From positions 1 to 55,179 of the forward strand of contig JAIXTY010000352.1 of NCBI GenBank assembly GCA_027483705.1: DNA of 55,179 bases, in the 5' to 3' direction. Source of the stretch: Rubrivivax sp. (GTDB lineage Bacteria; Pseudomonadota; Gammaproteobacteria; Burkholderiales; Burkholderiaceae_C). The translations under genes and the position numbers were made by a program. Below are positions 44,297 through 52,976 of this stretch, piece after piece. The notes below the pieces were generated by a model, which did not search any database, was not told where the DNA came from, and was given only the letters and a program-made list of their open reading frames with translations. Each line of letters opens with the position of its first letter. Position 1 is the stretch's first letter.

Positions 44297-45892
44297 ATGC
44301 AAGAACTCGTCCAACAGGCCCTGATCCTGCTCCGCGGGATGTGGAAGTTCCGCTGGCCCGGGCTGGTCGTCGCCTGGGTCACGGCCATCGTCGGCGTCGT
44401 GATCGTCATGAAGATCCCCGACCAGTTCGAGGCCTCGGCGCGCATCTACGTCGACACCGACTCGATCCTGAAGCCGCTGATGGCCGGCCTCACGGTGCAG
44501 CCCAACGTCGAGCAGCAGATCGGCATGCTCAGCCGCACGCTGATCAGCCGGCCGAACCTCGAGAAGCTCATCCGCATGGCCGACCTGGACCTCAAGAACG
44601 CGGGCAAGGGCGACCAGGAGGTGCTGATCGAGAAGCTCACCAAGGGCATCGAGATCCGCACCGCGGGCGGCATCAACCTGTACATGATGTCCTACCGCGA
44701 CAACGAGCCCGAGCGCGCCAAGCGCGTGATCCAGTCGATGGTGTCCATCTTCGTGGAGTCGGGCCTGGGCACCAGCCGCAAGGACACCGACGCCGCCAAG
44801 ACCTTCCTGAACGAGCAGATCAAGACCTTCGAGGCCAAGCTCGAGGAGGCCGAGGCCCGCATGAAGGAGTTCCGGCTGCGCAACATCGCCACGCAGTCGG
44901 CCGACGGCAAGGACTCGGCGTCGCGCCTGACCGAGGCCAACGCCCAGCTGCAGGCCGCGCAGCTGCAGCTGCGCGAGGCCGAGTTCGCGCGTGACGCGGC
45001 CAAGCAGCAGCTGGCGCTGGAGCGGGGCCAGGGTGGCAACGTGGCCACGCAGAGCCTGCTGCAGGAGTCGAACATCAATGTCTCGACGCCCGAGCTGGAC
45101 GCGCGGCTGAACGACCTGCGCAAGAACCTTGACGCGCTGATGCAGCGCTACACCGACCAGCACCCCGACGTCATCACGACGCGCCGCCTCATCAAGGACC
45201 TGGAAGAGCAGCGCAAGCGCGAGCTCGCCGAGCTGCGCAAGGCCGCCATCGCGCAGGCCGCCGTGTCCGCCGGCACCGGCTCGATGGGCAGCGGCGGCAG
45301 CCTGGCCGCGCAGGAGCTGTCGCGCGCAGTGGCCGCGGCCGAGGTGCAGGTGGCGGCGCTGCGCGCCCGGGTCGGCGAGTACGGCGCGCGGGCCGCCGCG
45401 GCGCGCGAGGCGCTGAAGTCGGCCCCGCAGATCGAGGCCGAGGCCGCGCAGCTCAACCGCGACTACGCCATCACGAAGAAGAACTACGAAGACCTGGTCG
45501 CGCGCCGGCAGTCGGCCGTGATGTCGGGCGAGCTCGACGTCGCCTCCGGCGTGGCCGAGTTCCGCCTCGTCGACCCGCCGCGCGTGGCGCCCAAGCCGGT
45601 GTCGCCGAACCGCATGCTGCTGCTGCCGCTGGTGCTGCTGCTGGCGCTGGGCGCGGGCGTGTTCTTCGCCTTCGCCGCCAGCCAGATGCGGCCCACCTTC
45701 GCCAGTGGCGAAGACCTGCGCAAGTCGACGGGCCTGCCGCTGCTGGGCGTGGTGACGCTGCTGCGCACCGAGGACGACCGCCGCCGCGAACGCGCCAGCC
45801 TGTTCCGCTTCGTCGCGGCCTCGGGCGGGCTCGTGGGGCTGTTCACCGCCGGCCTGATCACCCTGTCCCTCGTCTCGCGTTTCGGAGGCTGA
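44297..45892 (+). CDS. epsF: XrtA system polysaccharide chain-length determinant
   Basis: 531 residues, Wzz/GNVR family polysaccharide co-polymerase. TM1 at about 18-38 (GLVVAWVTAIVGVVIVMKI), Wzz domain, a long periplasmic coiled coil (about 165-400) rich in Ala/Glu/Arg (QIKTFEAKLEEAEARMKEFRL), the GNVR-type PPRVAPKPVSPNRMLLLPLV before TM2, and a C-terminal TM (VAASGGLVGLFTAGLITL). It sets polymer length with the tyrosine kinase encoded next. It lies 36 bp after epsE and 6 bp before the autokinase. Confidence 0.93.
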   Translation: MQELVQQALILLRGMWKFRWPGLVVAWVTAIVGVVIVMKIPDQFEASARIYVDTDSILKPLMAGLTVQPNVEQQIGMLSRTLISRPNLEKLIRMADLDLKNAGKGDQEVLIEKLTKGIEIRTAGGINLYMMSYRDNEPERAKRVIQSMVSIFVESGLGTSRKDTDAAKTFLNEQIKTFEAKLEEAEARMKEFRLRNIATQSADGKDSASRLTEANAQLQAAQLQLREAEFARDAAKQQLALERGQGGNVATQSLLQESNINVSTPELDARLNDLRKNLDALMQRYTDQHPDVITTRRLIKDLEEQRKRELAELRKAAIAQAAVSAGTGSMGSGGSLAAQELSRAVAAAEVQVAALRARVGEYGARAAAAREALKSAPQIEAEAAQLNRDYAITKKNYEDLVARRQSAVMSGELDVASGVAEFRLVDPPRVAPKPVSPNRMLLLPLVLLLALGAGVFFAFAASQMRPTFASGEDLRKSTGLPLLGVVTLLRTEDDRRRERASLFRFVAASGGLVGLFTAGLITLSLVSRFGG

Positions 45893-45898
45893 AGACCC

Positions 45899-46987
45899 AT
45901 GAGCAGCCTTATCGAACAAGCCGCCGAACGCCTGGCGCAACTGCGTGCCGCCGGCGTGGAGGTGCCCGAGGTCGACACGCCGTCGCCGGCCGCCAAGCCC
46001 GCGCCGGCCTGGGCCGACCCGGGCCCGGCGTCGGTGTTCCCGGAGCCGGCCGAGCTGGAGCCGGCCCTGCCGGCCGCCACGCCGGCCGGCCTGCACCTGC
46101 ACGACAGCAGCCTGAAGTCGCGTCGCATCGAGCTCAACCTGGCGGCCATCGGCGCCGCCGGCATCGTCACGCCGCAGGCGCCGCGCTCGCACATGGCCGA
46201 CCAGTACCGCGTCATCAAGCGGCCGCTGATCGCCAACGCGGTGGGCCGCGGGGCCGCGACGGTGACGCACGGCAACCTGATCATGGTGACCAGCGCGCTG
46301 CCGGGCGAGGGCAAGAGCTTCACCTCGATCAACCTGGCGATGAGCATCGCGGCGGAACTCGACCACACCGTGATGCTGGTCGACGCCGACGTGGCGCGCC
46401 CGTCGATCCTGAAGATGCTCGGCCTGCCGCCCGGGCCCGGCCTGCTGGAGCTGCTGGAGGGCAAGGCCGACATGGCCAGCGTCCTGCTGCGCACCAACGT
46501 CGACAAGCTCACGATCCTGCCCAGCGGCTCGCCCCATCCCAAGGCCACCGAGCTGCTGGCGAGCGAGGCCATGTCCGCGCTGCTCGAGGACATGGCCACC
46601 CGCTACCCCGACCGCATCATCATCTTCGACTCGCCGCCGCTGCTGCTCACCACCGAGTCGCGTGTGCTGGCCACGCACATGGGCCAGATCGTGCTCGTCG
46701 TGCACGCCGACCGCACGCTGCAGAGCACGGTCAAGCAGGCGCTGGCCACGATCGAGAGCTGCCCGGTCAAGATGACGGTGCTGAACAAGGCCCGCGTCGG
46801 CTCGGGTGGGGCCTATGGCGAGTCCTACGGCTATGGCTACGGCTATGGCTACGGGTATGGCTACGGCTATGGCTACGGCTACGGGTCGCGCGGCGACGCC
46901 AGCGGCGCGGGCGCGCAGGGGGCGGCGCCCGAGACCGTCGGCCGCGATGCGCCCGAGCCCACCACGGCGGACAGCCGCTCGCCCTGA
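45899..46987 (+). CDS. XrtA-associated tyrosine autokinase with (Tyr-Gly)10 tail
   Basis: 362 residues, cytoplasmic BY-kinase. Walker A SALPGEGKSFTSINLAMS, Walker A' VMLVDADVARPS and Walker B IIIFDSPPLL. It autophosphorylates on a C-terminal tyrosine cluster to control the chain-length protein encoded just upstream. In this protein the cluster is replaced by an uninterrupted run of ten Tyr-Gly dipeptides (DNA 46826-46885) after an AYGES, then an acidic Ala/Pro tail. Most BY-kinases carry a handful of separated tyrosines. The N-terminal 90 residues are Pro/Ala-rich. No membrane domain, consistent with the split Wzc type. Confidence 0.93.
   Translation: MSSLIEQAAERLAQLRAAGVEVPEVDTPSPAAKPAPAWADPGPASVFPEPAELEPALPAATPAGLHLHDSSLKSRRIELNLAAIGAAGIVTPQAPRSHMADQYRVIKRPLIANAVGRGAATVTHGNLIMVTSALPGEGKSFTSINLAMSIAAELDHTVMLVDADVARPSILKMLGLPPGPGLLELLEGKADMASVLLRTNVDKLTILPSGSPHPKATELLASEAMSALLEDMATRYPDRIIIFDSPPLLLTTESRVLATHMGQIVLVVHADRTLQSTVKQALATIESCPVKMTVLNKARVGSGGAYGESYGYGYGYGYGYGYGYGYGYGSRGDASGAGAQGAAPETVGRDAPEPTTADSRSP
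46826..46885 (+). repeat. In-frame Tyr-Gly coding repeat
   Basis: Ten successive TAY-GGS codon pairs; a 12-bp unit GGCTATGGCTAC recurs with only third-base changes. The unit keeps the reading frame, so slippage would add or remove phosphorylatable tyrosines without a frameshift. Confidence 0.9.
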
Positions 46988-48496
46988 GTGCGCCGACGCC
47001 GGATGTCCCCGAACCGCTCGACGTTGCGGCCGCTGGTCTGGTTGGCCCTTGGCCTGGCGCTGGCCGGCAGCGCGCACGGCCAGGCGCGCGAACGCGGCGT
47101 GGCGGCCAGCCTCGACACCCGCCTGAGCTACAACGTCAACAGCCGCCTCGGCGGCATCGACGGCGCCGAGTGGATCGGTGAGGTCACCCCGTCGATCAGC
47201 CTGCTGAGCCGGTCCGGGCGCATCGTCGGCTCGCTGAACTACGGGCTGTCGCTGATCGAGCGTTCCCGCAACGAGCCCGGCAGCGAGACCGTCAACCGCC
47301 TGTCCGCCAATTTCTCGGCCGAGGCGATCCCGCGGCACCTCTACCTGGACGGCACCGCGTCCATCGCGCAGCAGTCCACCTCGGCCTTTGGCGTGCAGTC
47401 CGCGCCCGGCAGCCTGTCGGTCAACTCCAACCGCAACGAGGTCGGCACGGCGACGCTCTCGCCGGTGCTGCGCGGCGTGCTCGGCGGCTCGGTCATGGCC
47501 GAGGCGCGGCTCAACCTGGCCGCCCAGAACACCAAGGGCACGCTGCAGGGCGACAACACGCAGACCGGCGCGTCCGTCTCGCTGTCCTCGGCGGTGCCGG
47601 GCAGCCTGCTCACCTGGGGCCTGGTCGCCCGCACGCTGGAAACCGACTTCCGCATCGGCCGCACCACGCGCACCGACAGCGCCAACGCCTCGGTGGGCTG
47701 GCAGGTCGACACCGACCTGTCGCTCAGCGCCCGCGGCGGCAGCGAGTCGCAGAACGCGCAGGAGATCGAGACCCGCCGCTCCAGCACCTGGGGCGTGGGC
47801 GCCTCGTGGCGGCCGTCGCCACGCACGCGGCTGCAGGCCGACGTCGACGACCGCTTCTTCGGCCGCAGCTACCGCGTCGTCGGCGAGTACCGGCTGCCGC
47901 GCACCTCGTTGTCGTGGTCCAGCACGCGCGACACCAGCAGCAGCGGCGGCACCATCGAGCCGATCAGCCTGTTCGACCAGTTCATGGCCGTGCTGGCAAC
48001 CGAGATCCCCGACCCCGTGGCGCGTGAGGCCGCCGTGCGCGAACGGCTGGCCGCGCTGCGCCTGGACCCGGGTCTCATCGTGCGGCCGGGTTTCGTCAGC
48101 TCGGCGGTCTCGGTGGCCGAGCGCCACCTGTTCAGCTGGGCCTGGGCCGGCGTGCGGCTGAACTTCGGCGCCCAGGCCTACCGCTCCACGACCACGTCGA
48201 TCGACCGTGCCGCGCCCGAGCTTTCCCGCGAGACGGTGCGCCTGAACGGCTACAGTGGCAACGTGTCCTACCGCCTCAGCCCCACCAGCAGCGTCACGGC
48301 CACGGGTTCGCGGCAGATGACCAAGGCCACCGCGACGCAGCCGTCGAACGACCTGAAGTCGGCCACGCTGGCCTGGTCGCAGCAGGTCGGGCGGCGCACC
48401 AACGCGTCGCTGTCGGCCCGCTACTCGGTGTTCAACAGCCGCACCGACCCCTACCGCGAGGCCACCCTGGTGGGCTCGCTGGTCATGCGCTTCTAG
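46988..48496 (+). CDS. PEP-CTERM system-associated outer membrane beta-barrel protein
   Basis: 502 residues from GTG at 46988, directly after the kinase stop; ATG at 47003 (residue 6) is equally possible. Signal peptide: LRPLVWLALGLALAGSAHG. The body is a long series of alternating amphipathic beta strands with Tyr/Phe at turns, e.g. LDTRLSYNVNSRLGGIDGAEW and IVGSLNYGLSLIERS, ending in the aromatic residue Phe (LVMRF), the standard outer-membrane-barrel end. Belongs to the family found only in XrtA loci; presumed outer-membrane export pore or EPS anchor. Confidence 0.88.
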   Translation: MRRRRMSPNRSTLRPLVWLALGLALAGSAHGQARERGVAASLDTRLSYNVNSRLGGIDGAEWIGEVTPSISLLSRSGRIVGSLNYGLSLIERSRNEPGSETVNRLSANFSAEAIPRHLYLDGTASIAQQSTSAFGVQSAPGSLSVNSNRNEVGTATLSPVLRGVLGGSVMAEARLNLAAQNTKGTLQGDNTQTGASVSLSSAVPGSLLTWGLVARTLETDFRIGRTTRTDSANASVGWQVDTDLSLSARGGSESQNAQEIETRRSSTWGVGASWRPSPRTRLQADVDDRFFGRSYRVVGEYRLPRTSLSWSSTRDTSSSGGTIEPISLFDQFMAVLATEIPDPVAREAAVRERLAALRLDPGLIVRPGFVSSAVSVAERHLFSWAWAGVRLNFGAQAYRSTTTSIDRAAPELSRETVRLNGYSGNVSYRLSPTSSVTATGSRQMTKATATQPSNDLKSATLAWSQQVGRRTNASLSARYSVFNSRTDPYREATLVGSLVMRF

Positions 48497-48504
48497 GTGC
48501 CGCC

Positions 48505-49617
48505 ATGTACGAGGCCTTCTACGGGCTCACGGCCAAGCCGTTCCAGCTCAACCCCGACCCCAGCTTCTACTACGCGAGCAAGCAGCACCGGCGTGCCAAG
48601 GCGTACCTGGAGTACGGCGTCTCGCGCAACGAGGGCTTCATCGTCATCACCGGCGAGATCGGCGCCGGCAAGACGATGGTGCTGCGCAGCCTGATCGAGG
48701 GCCTGAACGGCAGCAACGTCATCACGGGTCACCTCGTCACCACGCAGCTCGGCGCCGAGGACACATTGCGCATGGTCGGCGCCGCCTTCGGCTTCCGCGT
48801 GAAGGACGTGCCCAAGAGCGAGCTGCTGATCACGCTGGAGGCCTTCCTCATCAGCCAGACGAGCAAGGGCAAGCGCTGCCTGCTCATCGTCGACGAGGCG
48901 CAGAACCTCACGCCGCGCGCGGTGGAGGAACTGCGCATGCTCAGCAACTTCCAGTTCGGCAATCAGGCGCTGCTGCAGAGCTTCCTGGTCGGCCAGCCGG
49001 AGTTCCGCGAGATCCTGCAGCGGCCCGAGATGGAGCAGTTCCGCCAGCGCGTGGCGGCCACCTGCCACATCGGCCCGCTCGACGTCGACGAGACCCGCGG
49101 CTACATCGAGCACCGGCTCAAGTGCGCCGGCAGCAAGGGCAAACCCAGCTTCGAGCCGGCGGCCTTCGAGGCCATCTTCAAGGCCAGCGGCGGCATCCCG
49201 CGCCGCATCAATGCCGTCTGCGACCGCCTGCTGCTGGCGGGCTTCCTGGCCGGCCGCACGGCGCTCACCGTGGCCGACGTGGACGAGGTCGTCAAGGAGT
49301 TCGCCCAGGAAAACGCCGTGGCCTCGCGCCCCAGTGCCGCGGCCTCGCAGCCGGCGCTGCTGGGCGGCGAGCCGTCGATGCCCGGCGGCCTGGCCGGTGC
49401 GTCGCTCGACGTCGACCTGACCCAGCTGCGCCTGAACCCCGAAGACGCCGAGGGCATGAGCAAGCAGCTGGCCGCGCTGACGGCCGACGCCCGCGGCGAC
49501 CAGCTCCAGCGCCTGGAGCGCAGCCTGCTGCGGCTGGAGCGCACCAACGTGCAGATCCTGGGCCTGCTGTCCAAGCTGGTGGCCGGCCTCAAGAAGCCGG
49601 GCACGCCGGCGGAGTGA
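48505..49617 (+). CDS. XrtA/PEP-CTERM-associated AAA ATPase (ExeA-like)
   Basis: 370 residues. N-terminal MYEAFYGLTAKPFQLNPDP is the hallmark of ExeA/GspA-type AAA ATPases. Walker A ITGEIGAGKTMVL, Walker B CLLIVDEAQNL, sensor segment FLVGQPEFREIL and GGIPRRINAVCDRLLLAG arginine-finger region. The C-terminal 60 residues are Ala-rich with a coiled-coil tail. It probably powers or organises envelope assembly of the export apparatus. ATG at 48505, 8 bp after the previous stop. No peptidoglycan-binding domain is visible, unlike ExeA itself. Confidence 0.93.
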   Translation: MYEAFYGLTAKPFQLNPDPSFYYASKQHRRAKAYLEYGVSRNEGFIVITGEIGAGKTMVLRSLIEGLNGSNVITGHLVTTQLGAEDTLRMVGAAFGFRVKDVPKSELLITLEAFLISQTSKGKRCLLIVDEAQNLTPRAVEELRMLSNFQFGNQALLQSFLVGQPEFREILQRPEMEQFRQRVAATCHIGPLDVDETRGYIEHRLKCAGSKGKPSFEPAAFEAIFKASGGIPRRINAVCDRLLLAGFLAGRTALTVADVDEVVKEFAQENAVASRPSAAASQPALLGGEPSMPGGLAGASLDVDLTQLRLNPEDAEGMSKQLAALTADARGDQLQRLERSLLRLERTNVQILGLLSKLVAGLKKPGTPAE

Positions 49618-49721
49618 CCCCCGGCTTGCAGGCGTGAAGTTTCCCGCCCGGGCCGCATGCACACGGCCCGCTGACGATTTGTACCGCTGGGCACCACCCC
49701 GGCCGGCCTGACAATCCCGCC

Positions 49722-50669
49722 ATGCCAGCGTCCCCGCTTTCGGCCCCGGTCTCGTCGGGCCCGATCAACGCCCTGACCATCGACGTCGAAGACTACTTCC
49801 AGGTCTCCGCCTTCGCGCCGTACATCCGGCGCGACGAGTGGGACAGCCGGGAGTGCCGCGTCGAGCGCAACGTCTCGCGCATCCTGGCCCTGCTGGCCGA
49901 GCGCGACGTCAAGGCCACGTTCTTCACGCTCGGCTGGATCGCCGAGCGCTACCCGCAGCTGGTGCGCGACATCGTCGCCCAGGGCCACGAGCTGGCCAGC
50001 CACGGCTACGGCCACCAGCGCGCCAGCGACCTGGACCGCGCGGCCTTCCGCGACGACGTCACCCGCGCCAAGGCCATCCTCGAAGAGCTGTCCGGCCGCC
50101 CCGTGCGCGGCTACCGCGCGCCGAGCTTTTCCATCGGCACCGCCAACCTCTGGGCCTTCGACACGCTCGCCGAGGCCGGCTACCAGTACAGCAGCAGCAT
50201 CTACCCCATCAAGCACGACCACTACGGCATGCCCGATGCGCCGAGGTTTGCATTCCATCTGGCCAACGGCCTGCTCGAGGTGCCGGTGACGACGCTGCGC
50301 CTGGGCGGCCGCAACCTGCCGTCCAGCGGCGGCGGCTACTTCCGGCTGCTGCCCTACGCGGTGTCGCGCTGGATGATCGGCAAGGTCAACCGCGACGACG
50401 ACGAGTCCGCCGTCTTCTACTTCCACCCCTGGGAGATCGACGTCGGCCAGCCGCGCGTGGCCGGCATCGACGCCAAGAGCCGCTTCCGCCATTACGTGAA
50501 CATCGGCCGCATGGAGCGCCGCCTGCAGCGGCTGCTGGCCGATTTCCGCTGGGGCCGCATGGACCAGATCTTCCTCGGCGGCGGTGCCGCCAGCCGGCCG
50601 CCCACGCGTGCCGGTGCCGCCCACGCCGCCCCCACCGGCCCCAGCGCCGCGGCCCCGGCCCGCGGCTGA
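49722..50669 (+). CDS. XrtA system polysaccharide deacetylase
   Basis: 315 residues, NodB-like fold. Metal and catalytic segments: NALTIDVEDYFQ (two Asp), LASHGYGHQRAS (His-x3-His), RGYRAPSFSIG (Arg/Pro), and the C-terminal FYFHPWEID with the catalytic His. It should remove N-acetyl groups from the exopolysaccharide or its intermediates. The last 30 residues are a low-complexity Pro/Ala tail. ATG at 49722 after a 104-bp gap; the next gene starts 7 bp later. Confidence 0.92.
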   Translation: MPASPLSAPVSSGPINALTIDVEDYFQVSAFAPYIRRDEWDSRECRVERNVSRILALLAERDVKATFFTLGWIAERYPQLVRDIVAQGHELASHGYGHQRASDLDRAAFRDDVTRAKAILEELSGRPVRGYRAPSFSIGTANLWAFDTLAEAGYQYSSSIYPIKHDHYGMPDAPRFAFHLANGLLEVPVTTLRLGGRNLPSSGGGYFRLLPYAVSRWMIGKVNRDDDESAVFYFHPWEIDVGQPRVAGIDAKSRFRHYVNIGRMERRLQRLLADFRWGRMDQIFLGGGAASRPPTRAGAAHAAPTGPSAAAPARG

Positions 50670-50676
50670 CCGGCCG

Positions 50677-51714
50677 ATGGTGCAGGTCGATCGCCTCGCG
50701 GTGGGCGACGCCGCCGCGGCGTCGCGCTGGGACGCCTTCGTGCGCGCCTGCCCCGAAGCCAGCTTCTGCCACCTCAGCGGCTGGGGCCGCGCGCTCGAAG
50801 GCGTGTTCGGCCACGAGACGCACTTCCTGCAGGCCACGCAGGGCGGGCAGATCACCGGCGTGCTGCCACTGGCCTACGTGCGCAGCCGCCTGTTCGGCAA
50901 CTCGCTCACCAGCCTGCCGTTCTGCGTGTACGGTGGCGTGGCCGCGGCCGACGAGGCCAGCGCCCGCGCCCTGGAAGAGGCCGCCGAGGCGCTGGCCCGC
51001 CGGCTGGACGTGCCGCACCTGGAACTGCGCCACACCACGCGCCGCCACCCCGACTGGCCCGAGCAGGACCTCTACGTCACCTTCCGCAAGGCCATCACGG
51101 CCGACGACGAGGCCAACATGAACGCCATCCCGCGCAAGCAGCGCGCGATGGTGCGCAAGGGCATCAAGAACGGCCTCGTGGCGACGCTCGACGATTCGCT
51201 CGACCGCTTCTTCGCGCTGTACGCCGACAACGTGCACCGCCACGGCACGCCGGCGCTGCCCCGGCGCTGGTTCGAGGCGCTGAAGCGCGAGTTCGGGCGC
51301 GACTGCGAAGTCCTCACGGTCACGTCGCCCGAGGGCCGGCTGCTGTCGAGCGTCGTCAGCTTCTACTTCCGTGACGAAGTGCTGCCCTACTACGCGGGCG
51401 ACGACGAGGCCGCCCGCGGCCTGGCGGCCAATGACTTCAAATACTGGGAGCTGATGCGCCGCGCGGCGGCGCGCGGCTGCACCCTGTTCGACTACGGACG
51501 CAGCAAGCGCGGCACCGGCCCGTTCGACTTCAAGAAGAACTGGGGCTTCGAGCCGCAGCCGCTGCACTACGAGTACCGCCTCTACAAGCGCGACACCGTG
51601 CCCCAGAACAACCCGACCAACGCCAAGTACAAGCTCATGATCGCGGGCTGGCGCCGGCTGCCGCTGCCGGTGGCCAACTGGCTGGGGCCGTTCATCGTCA
51701 AGAGTCTCGGCTGA
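50677..51714 (+). CDS. FemAB-family XrtA/PEP-CTERM-associated protein
   Basis: 345 residues. GNAT-like FemAB fold: N-half with SFCHLSGWGRALEGVFGHETHF, LPFCVYGGVAA; C-half with the conserved YYRDEVLPYYAGDDEAARGLAANDFKYWELMRRAAARG in outline and LFDYGRSKRGTGPFDFKKNWGFEP. FemAB-type enzymes transfer amino acids from aminoacyl-tRNA; in XrtA clusters they may aminoacylate sugars or peptides of the polymer. Start ATG at 50677; earlier codons are a proline-rich translation of the deacetylase tail. A 346-codon gene following directly, 11 bp before the glycosyltransferase. Confidence 0.9.
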   Translation: MVQVDRLAVGDAAAASRWDAFVRACPEASFCHLSGWGRALEGVFGHETHFLQATQGGQITGVLPLAYVRSRLFGNSLTSLPFCVYGGVAAADEASARALEEAAEALARRLDVPHLELRHTTRRHPDWPEQDLYVTFRKAITADDEANMNAIPRKQRAMVRKGIKNGLVATLDDSLDRFFALYADNVHRHGTPALPRRWFEALKREFGRDCEVLTVTSPEGRLLSSVVSFYFRDEVLPYYAGDDEAARGLAANDFKYWELMRRAAARGCTLFDYGRSKRGTGPFDFKKNWGFEPQPLHYEYRLYKRDTVPQNNPTNAKYKLMIAGWRRLPLPVANWLGPFIVKSLG

Positions 51715-51725
51715 GGGGCGGCAAC

Positions 51726-52976
51726 GTGGCCAACCTGCTGTACCTGGTGCACCGCATGCCGTACCCGCCCGACAAGGGCGACAAGGTGCGCTCGTACCAC
51801 CTGCTGCGCCACCTGGCGGCGCGCCACCGCGTGTTCCTGGGCACCTTCGTCGACGACCCGGCCGACCTGCAGCACCTGAGCGTGCTGCGCACGCTGTGCG
51901 CCGGGCTGCACGTGGTGCCCATGAACCCGCGCACCGCCCGCCTCAAGAGCCTGGCCGGCCTGGCCACCGGCGAGGCGCTGTCGGTGCGCGCCTACCGCGA
52001 CGCCGGCCTGCGCCGCTGGGTGCGTGACACGGTCGCCACCGAGCACATCGACGGCGCGGTGGTGTACTCGTCGGCCGTCGCGCAGTACGCCGACGAGCTG
52101 GCCGGGCGCCCGCTGATCGTCGACTTCGTCGATGTCGACTCCGCCAAGTGGACCGCCTACGCCGAGCGCCACCCCTGGCCGCTGAGCTGGCTGTACCGCC
52201 GAGAGGGCCGGCAACTGCTGGCCTTCGAACGCGCGGTGGCGCAGGCCTCGCGCCGCAGCTTCTTCTCCACCGCCCAGGAGGCCGCGCTGTTCGTGGGCCT
52301 CGCCCCCGAGGCCGCGGCGGTGTGCGAGGCCATGACCAACGGCGTCGACGCCGAGCTGTTTGCGCCTGACGCCGGCCTGGCCTCGCCCTTCGGCGCCGGC
52401 GAGCGCGCGATCGTCTTCACCGGGGCCATGGACTACTGGCCCAACATCGACGCCGTCACCTGGTTCGCGCGCGAGCTGCTGCCGGCGCTGCGCCGCACGC
52501 GGCCCGACCTGCGCTTCCACATCGTCGGCCGCTCGCCGGCGCCCGCGGTGCAGGCGCTGGCCGGCGAGCATGTGGTCGTCACCGGCACCGTGCCCGATGT
52601 GCGGCCCTACCTGCAGCACGCCGCCGTGGTGGTGGCGCCGCTGCGGCTGGCGCGCGGCATCCAGAACAAGGTGCTCGAGGCCATGGCGATGGCCCGGCCC
52701 GTGGTGGCCGCCGCCAGCTGCGCCGCGGTGCTCGAGGCCGAGCCCGGCCGCGAGATCGTGCCCGCCGCCGACGGCGTGGCCTTCGTGCGCGAGGTCGGCC
52801 ACCTGCTCGACGACCCCGTCACCGCCCAGGCCGTGGGCGTCGCCGCGCGGCAGCGCGTGCTGCGCAGCTACGCCTGGGGCGCCCACCTCGCCGCCATCGA
52901 CCGCCACCTCGCGGGCCTGGGCTCGCCGCCGGCCCCCGCGGGCCGCGTGGGCCTGCACCGGGAAGCCGCCGCATGA
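51726..52976 (+). CDS. PEP-CTERM/XrtA-associated glycosyltransferase, GT4 type
   Basis: 416 residues from GTG at 51726 (GAGGGG upstream). N-terminal Rossmann half with LYLVHRMPYPPDKGDKVRSYHLL (family start), C-terminal half with FTGAMDYWPNIDAVTWFARELLP, FHIVGRSPAPAV and the nucleotide-sugar-binding RGIQNKVLEAMAMARPVVA. It adds one sugar to the lipid-linked repeat unit on the cytoplasmic face. Its stop overlaps the exosortase ATG (ATGA), so the two are translationally coupled. Confidence 0.92.
   Translation: MANLLYLVHRMPYPPDKGDKVRSYHLLRHLAARHRVFLGTFVDDPADLQHLSVLRTLCAGLHVVPMNPRTARLKSLAGLATGEALSVRAYRDAGLRRWVRDTVATEHIDGAVVYSSAVAQYADELAGRPLIVDFVDVDSAKWTAYAERHPWPLSWLYRREGRQLLAFERAVAQASRRSFFSTAQEAALFVGLAPEAAAVCEAMTNGVDAELFAPDAGLASPFGAGERAIVFTGAMDYWPNIDAVTWFARELLPALRRTRPDLRFHIVGRSPAPAVQALAGEHVVVTGTVPDVRPYLQHAAVVVAPLRLARGIQNKVLEAMAMARPVVAAASCAAVLEAEPGREIVPAADGVAFVREVGHLLDDPVTAQAVGVAARQRVLRSYAWGAHLAAIDRHLAGLGSPPAPAGRVGLHREAAA

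Noticed and set aside
46826..46885. Possible CRISPR or non-coding microsatellite
   Set aside because: The 12-bp unit has no spacers and stays in frame as Tyr-Gly within a kinase gene.
40871..48127. Very long open frame (about 2400 codons) on the minus strand
   Set aside because: It is antisense to seven well-supported XrtA-cluster genes; its translation is Gly/Arg/His/Gln-rich with no domain. Such frames arise from high third-position GC.
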